In this document: piece after piece, positions 8,944 to 16,803 of the stretch
How the letters are laid out: each line of letters starts with the position of its first letter
How positions within the stretch are numbered: the first letter of the stretch is position 1
Assembly (NCBI RefSeq): GCF_030817595.1
Contig: NZ_JAUSZN010000001.1
Span: 3,801,001-3,865,000 of the forward strand
Reading direction: 5' to 3'
Source of the DNA: Neobacillus niacini
GTDB lineage: Bacteria > Bacillota > Bacilli > Bacillales > Cytobacillaceae
DNA: 64,000 nt
Position numbers and translations under genes: made by a program
Notes under the pieces: model-generated
What the model was told of the DNA's origin: nothing
The model's database searches: none
The model's input: only the letters and a program-made list of their open reading frames with translations

Positions 8944-10215
8944 TTAACATCTCCATACCATATCTTTACGGCGGTAAACACTTAACACTGATCCTATTAA
9001 TATTGCATTAAGTAACGTTGGCATTAAGCCGTAACTAATGAACGGCAGTGACATCGTAGTCATCGGAAATAACCCCAATGTCATACCAATATTACTAACT
9101 AGCTGGATACCATAAAGTGCCACCCCGCCTATAAGAAGCAATTTTCCATATGAATCCTTAATCTTTGGTTGGATAGCGATCATCCTAGCTGCAAAAAGCA
9201 GGAGAATCACAACAAGTAAAACTCCAAAAAGCCAGCCGAAGTAATAGGTAAAGCTTACGAAAACAAAATTTGTATGTGCTTCTGGTATAAACTCTCTTGT
9301 ACCTGTCACACCAAACCATCCAGCTTTTGACATGAGCTCCTGAATCCGAAGGATGATAAATCCTTCTGTATCCGCATACTTCTCTGGATTAAAAAACGCC
9401 AGCAGTCTTGCAATCTGATAAGGCTTAATAAATGGCCAAACCAATAAGGCAGTCAACAAAATGGTTCCAAGTGTACCAGTTGAAATCATCCATTTAACCT
9501 TTTTACTGAATTTGCTCCACCAAACCATCACGAATACCATCACAGAATATAGGTAGATAGTTGAAATACTCGGTAAGGCAAGAAATAGCAGGATTGGGCT
9601 GAGAAACAATAATAGAAATTGCCAAACTCTTAATTTTCCATTATTAAAAAATGAAGCCCAAGCAAGATAGAAAAACGGCAAAGCCATCAAACTCTCAATC
9701 GTAACAGGTCCAAACTTTATTAGCTTCAGCCCATTTATCATAGTATTCGAGAAAAAGGCCAAGATGAATAGAAGCAACATTCCGATTGTATAAAAAAGCC
9801 AGCCGTACTTTTTCCACTTTCGGTAATCTACCAGCATGACGCCTATTGTTGCAGCGAATCCAATCAAGGAAATGAGAAACTTAGAAATGATAAAGTAGTA
9901 AGTGTCTTTCATATAACCGAGAGAGAACATCGGCAGGAAGCTTAAACCCATGGACACGACTAAAAGAAGAATTAGCCACCAATCCACCTTAGGACGGTGC
10001 AGCTTGTTCAACTGGATTCCTAATTTAGTCGGACTTCCCATCTGCTCAACAGCTTTTTCTTCCGCCTCACCCTCTGGTAATCCTTTCTCCATCCAGATCC
10101 TTTTTGCTTCCTTTAGATGATAATTCAATTCATTTGCTACATATGCCCTGGCTTCCTTTGATCGGATTTGGTTTGTGACCTCATCTAAGAATATCTGTTT
10201 TTTATTATTTGCCAT
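8944..10215 (-). CDS. FtsW/RodA/SpoVE-family membrane protein with N-terminal regulatory prefix
   Basis: Polytopic membrane protein of the SEDS class (relatives polymerise peptidoglycan glycan strands), 423 residues. Residues 1-75 are hydrophilic and helical (E-V-T-N-Q-I-R-S-K-E-A-R-A-Y-V, E-A-V-E-Q-M-G-S-P), resembling the prefix found in some Firmicute permeases and SEDS-like proteins. About ten hydrophobic helices follow. The C-terminal part, P-M-T-T-M-S-L-P-F-I-S-Y-G, matches the SEDS signature (P-x-x-G-x-x-L-P-F-x-S-Y-G) with the first Gly replaced. It is the last gene of the ECF sigma operon B, seven bases after the PadR gene. A role in stress-controlled envelope synthesis is inferred. 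Confidence 0.8.
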   Translation of the reverse strand: MANNKKQIFLDEVTNQIRSKEARAYVANELNYHLKEAKRIWMEKGLPEGEAEEKAVEQMGSPTKLGIQLNKLHRPKVDWWLILLLVVSMGLSFLPMFSLGYMKDTYYFIISKFLISLIGFAATIGVMLVDYRKWKKYGWLFYTIGMLLLFILAFFSNTMINGLKLIKFGPVTIESLMALPFFYLAWASFFNNGKLRVWQFLLLFLSPILLFLALPSISTIYLYSVMVFVMVWWSKFSKKVKWMISTGTLGTILLTALLVWPFIKPYQIARLLAFFNPEKYADTEGFIILRIQELMSKAGWFGVTGTREFIPEAHTNFVFVSFTYYFGWLFGVLLVVILLLFAARMIAIQPKIKDSYGKLLLIGGVALYGIQLVSNIGMTLGLFPMTTMSLPFISYGLMPTLLNAILIGSVLSVYRRKDMVWRC

Positions 10216-10222
10216 CGACCAG

Positions 10223-10630
10223 TCACCCCTCTAACAGTTCCTTAAATACTAATCTTCGTTTTGTTTGCTTTTGTTCCGCCTTCTTCAACAATTTCCTGCC
10301 TTTATCCTTTAACCAATAATATTTAGCTCCTGAATCATCCCAGTTGGTTTCAATGCATCCAGACTGCTCTAATCGATGTAATACTGTATACAAAAAACCT
10401 TCATTGTTTTCAAATTTCAGAATCCCCCGTCCCCGAAGAAGCCCTGTTAATTCATGACCTGTTTTTTCTTGAACAAGAAGCTGCATAACGGCAAGCAAGA
10501 TATCCTCATCGCTTTCTTCCTGTTGATTTATTTTTTTGCGTATTGACTTTTGATGGTGCTCTGAAAAAGTTAAGTCAGCAAATGTTCTCTTATCCATTAC
10601 CTTCTTTAAATTCTTTAAACGATCCTCCAC
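10223..10630 (-). CDS. PadR family transcriptional regulator
   Basis: Small winged-helix regulator (135 residues). Its core is G-H-E-L-T-G-L-L-R-G-R-G, followed by G-F-L-Y-T-V-L-H-R-L-E-Q-S-G-C-I, the PadR recognition helix and wing, then K-Y-Y-W-L-K-D-K-G-R-K-L-L. The N-terminal 45 residues are an extra charged arm. It starts at GTG with GGAGG seven bases upstream. It lies two bases behind the sigma gene and ahead of the FtsW-like gene, a sigma-PadR-SEDS order that suggests a shared regulatory module. Confidence 0.85.
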   Translation of the reverse strand: MEDRLKNLKKVMDKRTFADLTFSEHHQKSIRKKINQQEESDEDILLAVMQLLVQEKTGHELTGLLRGRGILKFENNEGFLYTVLHRLEQSGCIETNWDDSGAKYYWLKDKGRKLLKKAEQKQTKRRLVFKELLEG

Positions 10631-10632
10631 AC

Positions 10633-11166
10633 TTATTCCTCCAATCGTTCTTTTAGAAGCTCTTTCGCTCGTCGTAGTCTTGTTTTAACCGTATTTTGGC
10701 CTGTTTCGGTTACTGCAGCGATTTCCTTGATTGGCAGATCTTCGTAGTAAAAAAGATATATCACTTCCCTATATTTAATCGGAAGTGTCATAATCGCGGC
10801 TATTAATTCATCATCTTCTTCTCTTTGGATGACGGTCTGCTCGACCAGTTCCTTATTCGTACCGTGGATTGGTATTTCTTCACCTGCTGTAACCACATTC
10901 TTTTGGTACCATCTTCTGTGAAAATCCTTGCAATGATTAATGGCAATCCTCCACAACCAAGTTCTCAATTTTGCTTTCCCACTATATGTATGGAGGTTTT
11001 TATAGCATTTAACAAAAATATCCTGAGTTAAATCCTCCGCAATTGCTTGATTATTTACATAGGAATACGCAAGCTGCAAAATCTCTTGTCCGTACTGATT
11101 CATGATTTCATCAATGATGTGTTCTTTATCATCTATGGCAATTCCACCGATTATCATCTCTTCCAC
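10633..11166 (-). CDS. ECF-type RNA polymerase sigma factor (locus B)
   Basis: ECF sigma factor, first gene of a three-gene operon. Region 2 reads A-Y-S-Y-V-N-N-Q-A-I-A-E-D-L-T-Q-D-I-F-V-K-C-Y, then T-W-L-W-R-I-A-I-N-H-C-K-D. Region 4 reads V-I-Y-L-F-Y-Y-E-D-L-P-I-K-E-I-A and T-V-K-T-R-L-R-R-A-K-E. The GTG at 11166 is preferred because AAGGAG ends eight bases before it. The GTG at 11175 touches that ribosome site and would lie only a few bases from the predicted transcription start. An ATG at 11157 is another option. An ECF-type promoter directly upstream suggests autoregulation. Confidence 0.88.
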   Translation of the reverse strand: MEEMIIGGIAIDDKEHIIDEIMNQYGQEILQLAYSYVNNQAIAEDLTQDIFVKCYKNLHTYSGKAKLRTWLWRIAINHCKDFHRRWYQKNVVTAGEEIPIHGTNKELVEQTVIQREEDDELIAAIMTLPIKYREVIYLFYYEDLPIKEIAAVTETGQNTVKTRLRRAKELLKERLEE

Positions 11167-11188
11167 TACCTTCACTCCTTCCTATACT

Positions 11189-11217
11189 TAGACGATGTGA
11201 CCTGTTAGGAAGTTTTT
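11189..11217 (-). promoter_or_regulatory. ECF-type promoter of sigma operon B
   Basis: On the minus strand AAAAC (-35), 17 bases, then CGTCTA (-10). Element sequence and spacing match the promoter of sigma locus A at 3687-3716. Confidence 0.65.
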
Positions 11218-11234
11218 AAGATCTTTCTTTTTCC

Positions 11235-11424
11235 AAGGCTGTGTTAAATTTGGCTGTTGATTTACGCTCCTGGCGCTATGCTTTCCGCGGGCTCGCCCGT
11301 GAGCCTCCTCGGTCGTTCCGACCTGCGGGGTCTCACTCAGCTCGTTCATCCCGCAGGAGTCAAGCGCCCTCCGCTCCAATCAACAGGTTCTAAAATCAAT
11401 ATTCTCCTTTAACGCAGCCTTTTC
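11235..11424. repeat. MITE-like nested palindromic repeat element
   Basis: A G+C-rich core at 11254-11386 is bounded by CTGTTGATT / AATCAACAG and holds internal hairpins (CCGCGGGCTCGCCCGTGAG, GACCTGCGGGGTCTC). It is framed by outer inverted repeats AAGGCTGTGTTAAA (from 11235) and TTTAACGCAGCCTT (to 11422). This layout is familiar from repetitive intergenic elements in many Bacillus genomes. A 63-codon frame across it (11379-11188) is an artefact of the repeat. Confidence 0.75.
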
Positions 11425-11426
11425 CA

Positions 11427-11471
11427 AAAAAAGAAGCCTAGAATAAGTTAACCTTATCCTAAAGCTTCTTT
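11427..11471 (-). terminator. Intrinsic terminator of the YbaK-family gene
   Basis: On the minus strand GAAGCTTTAGGATAAG pairs with CTTATTCTAGGCTTC and is followed by TTTTTTTGG. It lies about 50 bases downstream of the stop at 11523. Confidence 0.75.
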
Positions 11472-11522
11472 GTATTATTTACTCGGTTTGACGAGCGCAA
11501 GAGAAGAATATTAATTTGTTTT

Positions 11523-12023
11523 TTAACCAACCTTCTTTTCTTGCTCAGAATCTTCCCAACCTTTACAAACATCGACCCATTCTTTTGCATATGAATAGCG
11601 ATAAATCTCTTCATTCGTTAGTTCAATCGCTGAATTGGTGCTGCCACATGCCGGGAAAAGTGTATCAAATCTTTTCATGGAAACATCAAGGTAAACATCT
11701 AGTTCATTTTTTAATCCGAATGGGCAAACTCCACCGATTGCATGACCGGTCTGCTCCAGCACTTCTTCCGGAGTCAGCATTCTGGCCTTGAACCCAAAGG
11801 TATGACGAAATTTCTTGTTATCAATTTTCACATCTCCAGCAGCAACAATCAAAAGGGCTTTTTCCCCTTCTCCTCTAAAAGATAAAGTTTTTGCTATGCG
11901 GGCCGGAATCACTCCTATTGTTTCGGCTGCTAAATCCACTGTTGCACTTGATGTGTCAAATTCCATCACATCTTGTTCTCTGTTCCATTGCCTGAAATGG
12001 GCTTTTACACTTTCGATTGACAT
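11523..12023 (-). CDS. YbaK/EbsC-family aminoacyl-tRNA deacylase (YwhH-like)
   Basis: Free-standing editing-domain protein that hydrolyses misacylated tRNA (Cys-tRNAPro or Ala-tRNAPro in characterised relatives). It has 166 residues from the ATG at 12023, chosen because AGGAAAGG lies at proper distance. The ATG at 12032 is too close to that site. Family features seen are A-R-I-A-K-T-L-S-F-R, G-D-V-K-I-D-N-K-K-F, and G-G-V-C-P-F-G-L, the substrate-pocket loop, plus F-P-A-C-G-S-T-N-S-A-I near the C-terminus. Single-gene unit in the cytoplasm. Confidence 0.9.
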   Translation of the reverse strand: MSIESVKAHFRQWNREQDVMEFDTSSATVDLAAETIGVIPARIAKTLSFRGEGEKALLIVAAGDVKIDNKKFRHTFGFKARMLTPEEVLEQTGHAIGGVCPFGLKNELDVYLDVSMKRFDTLFPACGSTNSAIELTNEEIYRYSYAKEWVDVCKGWEDSEQEKKVG

Positions 12024-12156
12024 CCTGTCCATCCTTTCCTACTTGTTATTATGGAAAATAATAACACACTTTAGTTAGGAAAAGCGAAAAGGTGCTCATG
12101 CCCCAATCATACTTAATAGTTCCTGAACATACATCATCTTGACTCTGTATTTAAAT

Positions 12157-12836
12157 TTACAATTCACGATTCGTACTATGTACACCGATGAAATCTTGCA
12201 TTCTATTTATAATAACCTTCATCGCTTCAATCGTTGCTGCAATGTCACCATTCACTTCTAAACTATGGTTGGCATCTGGTATAACTAACGTACTTATTAA
12301 CTTATTAGTCTCAAGTAAGGAAATTCGTTCCTGTAGATAATGTTGATCTTGGTCTCCAATGATACAAAGATTGGGAATTCTCGTTTTCAACAGCGTATCA
12401 AACACGAAATCTTCCTTTAATAATGGCGTCAACCAAATTCCCATTGGAAGACTAATAAATTTCCTTTTCGTCATTCCATTGCCATCGGGATAGTACCAAT
12501 TGACTTACTCAGCAAGAAGCACTTTTCATAAATAGTATCTATTAAAACTTCACTTACTACCGTCCTAACATCCTCATACATCCAATGCTCTTGCTCCGTT
12601 TTGTTAAGCTTGACAAAATGTTTACTTTTAATAAAGTTATAATTGATATGCAAAATATCTACACCATTTTCTGCAAATAAATTCGTAGCATAATGGAACA
12701 GCGGTTGTTGTGTGGAATAGCCGATTCCTGGGAGCATAATGCATATACTATTATTTGGCTGCTTACTGCGAATCCATAGATATGGAATGGTTGAGTATTC
12801 ATTTCTTACTACTTCACCTTCAATTATTTCATACAT
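12157..12836 (-). pseudogene. Alpha/beta hydrolase split into two frames
   Basis: The upstream piece (12836-12471) holds the N-terminal fold, the S-K-S-I-G-T nucleophile elbow and I-C-I-M-L-P-G-I-G-Y. It ends in TGA inside an ATGA overlap with the second frame (12474-12157), which carries W-L-T-P-L-L-K-E-D, G-D-Q-D-Q-H (Asp region) and D-A-N-H-S-L-E (His). The catalytic triad is thus divided between two frames. A single indel near 12475 would rejoin them. The start is the ATG at 12836 with AGTGAGGTG upstream. A coupled two-part enzyme is possible but less likely than a frameshifted gene. Confidence 0.7.
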
Positions 12837-12922
12837 GAGGGACACCTCACTTAATCTTTAGTCTAGCTTCTATGAGTTTTATAAAATATCCTTTAATTAC
12901 TAGTGAAAGAGGTAGTTTAATT

Positions 12923-13327
12923 TTGAGTCATAGACAAATTCACAGTTCACTAAAAGTATTGCTGGTTTCAAATCTAGAAAAGTCAAAGCATTATTATAGG
13001 GAAGTCTTAGGCTGCGAGGTAACAGAATGGTGGGTGATTCGGGATGGTTTCACGGGATTAGCTATTAAGTTACTTCAGGCTAATTCTCTTGAAGATGTTA
13101 GGCCAAACAGATGCGCAAGAGAATATAATCGAACTGCTCCGGATGTTTATTGTTATGTAGAGAACTGGACTGCACTCGACGAACTATATGCGGAATTTAA
13201 AGAAAAAAGTGCCAGGATTGTCATCGAACCCTGGATTGATAAAGAGGCTGGTCCATGGAAGGTATTTGCTATTTTAGATCCAGATGACTATTGCATCACC
13301 TTTGGAGGTACAAATACTAACAACTAA
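12923..13327 (+). CDS. VOC (glyoxalase/bleomycin-resistance) family protein
   Basis: Small metal-enzyme fold protein of the vicinal oxygen chelate superfamily, about 134 residues. Seen are V-L-L-V-S-N-L-E-K-S-K-H-Y-Y-R-E-V-L-G-C-E-V, the first beta-alpha-beta unit, and A-I-L-D-P-D-D-Y-C-I-T-F-G-G at the end. The TTG at 12923 is taken as the start because GAAAGAGGTAG precedes it at good distance. The ATG at 12872 has no ribosome site. The substrate is unknown. A decayed VOC gene lies just downstream on the other strand. Confidence 0.75.
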   Translation: MSHRQIHSSLKVLLVSNLEKSKHYYREVLGCEVTEWWVIRDGFTGLAIKLLQANSLEDVRPNRCAREYNRTAPDVYCYVENWTALDELYAEFKEKSARIVIEPWIDKEAGPWKVFAILDPDDYCITFGGTNTNN

Positions 13328-13354
13328 TGATTTTTTTTCATGATTGGAACATAA

Positions 13355-13403
13355 AAAAAAGGTCCGTAACTCCTTTGGAATTGGAGATTTACGGCCCTTT
13401 GAC
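13355..13403. terminator. Bidirectional intrinsic terminator
   Basis: GGTCCGTAA and TTTACGGCCC form a long hairpin with an inner CTCC/GGAG pair. An A-tract stands to the left and CTTT to the right. It follows the VOC gene and may also stop minus-strand transcripts. Confidence 0.7.
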
Positions 13404-13474
13404 GGTATTAATGTTTTAACAGTCTGCCAGTCTTAAAGAGGTTATTGTATTTTAATTTTCTTGCAGCAGCTAAC

Positions 13475-13585
13475 TTAACTTTTCCTATGTGGAGATCCTG
13501 GATTCATTTTCATAAACTCCAGCCAATTTCCATCTGGATCTAATACTCAGAATTGGTTGTTCAAAGCTCTGCCTTCTGCTAGCTG
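13475..13585 (-). pseudogene. Remnant of a second VOC/glyoxalase gene
   Basis: Read on the minus strand, this stretch encodes V-L-D-P-D-G-N-W-L-E-F-M-K-M-N-P-G-S-P-H and then K-S-stop. That is the typical C-terminal half of a glyoxalase-fold protein. A TGA stands immediately before this segment in the same frame, and no N-terminal half is present. Confidence 0.6.
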
Positions 13586-13591
13586 GGGTTG

Positions 13592-14656
13592 TTATATATC
13601 ATCTATTTGTATAGGTCGGCCTGTACGTGCGGATTGATAAATAGCTATTATGATTTTTAATGGCTTTAAACCTTCTTCGCCATTCACAACTGGTTCTCTA
13701 TCTTCCTTAATGGCATTTATCAGATCAGTAAACTGTAAACGATGGGAAGCACCATCAAGTGCTGCAGGGTTAACAGAAGCATGATTACTTTCTTCCCTAT
13801 TATGACTTTCAAAGCCAGCTATGTTGATCGCTTCACGTTCATCATTTGCATTTCGTAGATAAAGCTTTATCAATTGATCATTTTCTATCACCGCTGTACC
13901 ATTTGTTCCGATGATCTCCAAGCGGGCTGACAGACCTGGGTAAGCTGCTGTAGTTCCAACAATGGTTCCTAACCCGCCATTTTTAAATTTCATTGTGGCT
14001 ACAGCGACATCCTCCACTTCAATTCTTTCATGCGCTAATATAGCGGTATGTGCATATACACTTTCCACCTCTCCCATAAAATATTGAAATAAATCGATGG
14101 TATGGATGGCCTGATTGATTAATACTCCGCCTCCGTCCATTTCCTTTGTTCCTCGCCACTTACTAGTATCATAGTAGCTTTGAGGGCGATACCAATTCAC
14201 AGAAGCTTGTCCTAGTATCATTTTCCCGAATCGACCTGAATCAATATCCGCTTTAACCTTTACAGCTGGCGGATCAAAACGGTGTTGAGAAATAACACTT
14301 AATTTAACATGATTTTCACAGCATACATCAATCATTTGCTGTGCTTTCTCAAGGGATATATCCATTGGCTTTTCAACAATTACATGCTTTCCTGCCCGTG
14401 CAGCCTCTATAGCCATGTCAGCATGAGTACCGCTGGGTGTAATAATGGATACAATATCAATCTCTTTGCTTTTTAGCATTTCTTGATAATCGGTATACCA
14501 ATCTGAACCAGCCTTTTCCGCTAGCAATTTCGCTTTTTCTTCACTTCGGGAATATACAGCAGCCACTTTTGCTCCTTTAATCGCTGAAATTTGCTCATAA
14601 TGCGTGGTACTAATTAGCCCAGTTCCGACAATGGCAAACCCAAATTCCTTTTTCAT
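13592..14656 (-). CDS. Gfo/Idh/MocA family sugar oxidoreductase
   Basis: NAD(P)-dependent oxidoreductase acting on sugars or cyclitols, 354 residues. The Rossmann start is F-A-I-V-G-T-G-L-I-S-T-T-H. V-I-V-E-K-P-M-D carries the family's E-K-P motif, and the C-terminal half has D-G-G-G-V-L-I-N-Q-A-I-H-T-I-D, including the catalytic-region His. The ATG at 14656 is chosen because AGAGGGGATTGAA precedes it. The TTG at 14677 would put that site inside the gene. It is divergent to an IclR regulator with a long palindrome between them, so it is probably that regulator's target. Confidence 0.88.
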   Translation of the reverse strand: MKKEFGFAIVGTGLISTTHYEQISAIKGAKVAAVYSRSEEKAKLLAEKAGSDWYTDYQEMLKSKEIDIVSIITPSGTHADMAIEAARAGKHVIVEKPMDISLEKAQQMIDVCCENHVKLSVISQHRFDPPAVKVKADIDSGRFGKMILGQASVNWYRPQSYYDTSKWRGTKEMDGGGVLINQAIHTIDLFQYFMGEVESVYAHTAILAHERIEVEDVAVATMKFKNGGLGTIVGTTAAYPGLSARLEIIGTNGTAVIENDQLIKLYLRNANDEREAINIAGFESHNREESNHASVNPAALDGASHRLQFTDLINAIKEDREPVVNGEEGLKPLKIIIAIYQSARTGRPIQIDDI

Positions 14657-14748
14657 TTCAATCCCCTCTACTTTCAACTGGCTTCCCCATTATTTTCGGC
14701 TTTATATTTATTACCATTTGATATTTTATAATGATATAATCGTATAAA

Positions 14749-14788
14749 TTAACCACATTGTAATACACGTGTATCACAATGTGGTTAA
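14749..14788. promoter_or_regulatory. 40-bp palindrome, probable operator between the oxidoreductase and IclR genes
   Basis: TTAACCACATTGT and ACAATGTGGTTAA are perfect inverted arms of 13 bases. The inner 14 bases (AATACACGTGTATC) are also symmetric apart from one pair. It lies about 90 bases from the oxidoreductase start and about 175 from the IclR start. A regulator site is the simplest reading. Confidence 0.7.
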
Positions 14789-14964
14789 CGATAGTATAGA
14801 TTATTCTAAAATGACCTGTCAATTATTCTTTCTTTATAATTTTGTTATTATAAATAGGTATATTTCTTTTCTGTTATTGTTGAAATTGAGTTTAGCTATT
14901 TTTATTCAATATCGCAATAAAATTTTATATAAGTGATTGGGTTAAGGAAGGAGTAGTAACTGTC

Positions 14965-15729
14965 TTGAACAAAAATGACCAAAATCAAAATAAAACATCT
15001 AATATCCAAGTAATTACACGTGCAGCTAAAATACTGCGAACGCTGAGAGAACATCCAAATGGTTTAAGCCTTTCACAGATTTCAAATGAAGTAGACCTGG
15101 CTAGGTCAACGGTTCAAAGAATTGTGGCAGCATTAGAGCAAGAAAACCTAGTTACAGCGGCATCTGCTAACAGCGGATTTCGGCTTGGCCCTGAGATTGC
15201 GAGGCTTGCTGGCGCTGTACATAGTGATTTAAGAGAAGAATTGAGACCATTTTTAATTCAGCTTTCTAATATGATTAATGAAACGGTCGACCTATCTATA
15301 TTAGATAATGGGAAGGTACTATTTGTTGATCAAATTATCGCTGCACATCCGCTGCAAGCAACCTCACAGCCTGGTGCCTCTTTTCCTTTGCATTGCACAG
15401 CAAATGGAAAAGCCATTCTCGCATCACTGCCTATAACTGAAGTTGAAAACCTGCTGCCAGAACAGCTTAAACGATACACGGATAAAACCATTACAAATCG
15501 GGATGAACTGTTAAATGAGTTAGAAACAGTTCGAAAAGAGGGAGTTTCTTTTTCAAGAGAAGAGCATATTGAGGGAATATGTGCAGTCGGTGCAGTTGTT
15601 GTAGATCGATTGGGCAATCGGAGTGCAGTCTCCATCCCACTCCCATCTACACGATTTTATGGAAATGAAGAAAAGCTAATTACTGCCCTAATCAAAACAT
15701 GTCAAAATATTAATCAACACTTCGCATAA
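14965..15729 (+). CDS. IclR family transcriptional regulator
   Basis: 254-residue regulator with an N-terminal winged helix (I-T-R-A-A-K-I-L-R-T-L-R-E, G-L-S-L-S-Q-I-S-N-E-V-D-L-A-R-S-T-V-Q) and a C-terminal GAF-like effector domain. The latter includes P-L-H-C-T-A-N-G-K-A-I-L-A and G-I-C-A-V-G-A-V-V, both IclR hallmarks. It starts at TTG with GGAAGGAG about 11 bases upstream. It is divergent from the Gfo/Idh/MocA oxidoreductase, with a 40-bp palindrome between, so local and self regulation are likely. The effector is unknown but probably a sugar or aromatic acid. Confidence 0.9.
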   Translation: MNKNDQNQNKTSNIQVITRAAKILRTLREHPNGLSLSQISNEVDLARSTVQRIVAALEQENLVTAASANSGFRLGPEIARLAGAVHSDLREELRPFLIQLSNMINETVDLSILDNGKVLFVDQIIAAHPLQATSQPGASFPLHCTANGKAILASLPITEVENLLPEQLKRYTDKTITNRDELLNELETVRKEGVSFSREEHIEGICAVGAVVVDRLGNRSAVSIPLPSTRFYGNEEKLITALIKTCQNINQHFA

Positions 15730-15736
15730 AAAATAA

Positions 15737-15774
15737 AAAGAAAGGCGCTGTAATTTTCCTAGCGCCTTTCTCCT
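15737..15774. terminator. Bidirectional terminator between the IclR and azoreductase genes
   Basis: AGAAAGGCGCT and AGCGCCTTTCT are perfect arms around a T-rich loop. The hairpin lies between two convergent stop codons. Confidence 0.85.
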
Positions 15775-15789
15775 ATGCTTACTTCATTA

Positions 15790-16422
15790 TTATACTGCCA
15801 CTGCCGATAATTTCTTTGCTGCTTCTTTTACTTTTTCTAAACCTTCAGCAATAATCTTTTCTGCTTGTGCAGGCATTGCATTATGGCCTTCAATAATCAC
15901 TTCGTCGACGATTTCCATACCGAATACGCCGCCTACCACGTTTTTAATATAAGTAGCCGCCATTTCCATTGGTGCTGCTTCCGGTGTTGAGTAAATGCCG
16001 CCGCGTGCACTAAGAATTACAGCTTTTTTATCTGTCATTAATTGTACAAGTTGACCATTTTCGTCATATTTGAACGTGAAACCAGCTTGGTACACATAAT
16101 CAATGAAGGTTTGTAACGGTGCTGGAATTGTTAAGTTCCATAATGGGAATGCAAATACAACTAAGTCAGCTGCAGTAAGAGCATCCATTGCCTTTTGTTT
16201 TGCAGCAAGAAGACGCTTTTCAAGGTCAGTCATTTCTTCGCCTGATTGTAATTTACCGAAAGCGTTGAATAAATCTTGGCCAAAATAAGGCATATCTTCA
16301 GCGAAAACATCAAAAGTTGTGACATTTACACCTTCTACGTTTTCCATAAAAGTTTCATACATTTTACTTGATACAGCCTCGGAAGCCGGACGATTGTTTG
16401 CTTTCACTACTAAAACATTCAT
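15790..16422 (-). CDS. azoR: FMN-dependent NADH-azoreductase
   Basis: Flavodoxin-fold quinone/azo reductase of 210 residues that uses NADH and FMN to reduce azo dyes and quinones in the cytoplasm. M-N-V-L-V-V-K-A-N-N-R-P is the first strand and FMN phosphate loop. F-P-L-W-N-L-T-I-P-A-P-L is the flavin-contact motif and S-A-R-G-G-I-Y the second flavin loop. The ATG at 16422 has AAGGAG ten bases upstream. A longer frame to 16464 has no ribosome site. It is a single gene convergent with the IclR gene. Confidence 0.93.
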   Translation of the reverse strand: MNVLVVKANNRPASEAVSSKMYETFMENVEGVNVTTFDVFAEDMPYFGQDLFNAFGKLQSGEEMTDLEKRLLAAKQKAMDALTAADLVVFAFPLWNLTIPAPLQTFIDYVYQAGFTFKYDENGQLVQLMTDKKAVILSARGGIYSTPEAAPMEMAATYIKNVVGGVFGMEIVDEVIIEGHNAMPAQAEKIIAEGLEKVKEAAKKLSAVAV

Positions 16423-16719
16423 ATATATAATTCTCCTTTTTATCTTTAATCTTATTATTTTCAAATCATTTATCTCGAATTAATAATATATTAATCTAGT
16501 ATTCCTGTCAATTAAACTTCTATAGTAGGTATTACCTGTTTTAAATATTAAATACCTGAGAAAAAAGTCTTATGGATTTATATTAACCCCAACATATTAT
16601 TCTTAGATATTTAATTTATCTTAATCCCCGGTTAAAAGGTTGTTGAAAGCCAATGAGATTAGTCGTTCATAAGAATTTCCATAATCAACATCTTTCTATA
16701 ACAGGGCCGATTAATAAAA

Positions 16720-16755
16720 AAACACCCTTATCTTCGACTTAGATAAGAGTGTTTA
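16720..16755 (-). terminator. Intrinsic terminator of the transaldolase-like gene
   Basis: AAACACCCTTATCT pairs with AGATAAGAGTGTTT. On the minus strand it is followed by TTTTTTT. It lies about 50 bases after the stop at 16804. Confidence 0.85.
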
Positions 16756-16803
16756 CGACGTTCTCCCTCTTTAGGAGATTCGCCCTTATGTTGTATAAAA
16801 ATT

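Noticed and set aside
11188..11379. 63-codon frame on the minus strand rich in Arg/Glu/Gly
   Set aside because: It lies wholly in the palindromic repeat element and the sigma-factor leader; it has no ribosome site and its composition follows the G+C-rich repeat.
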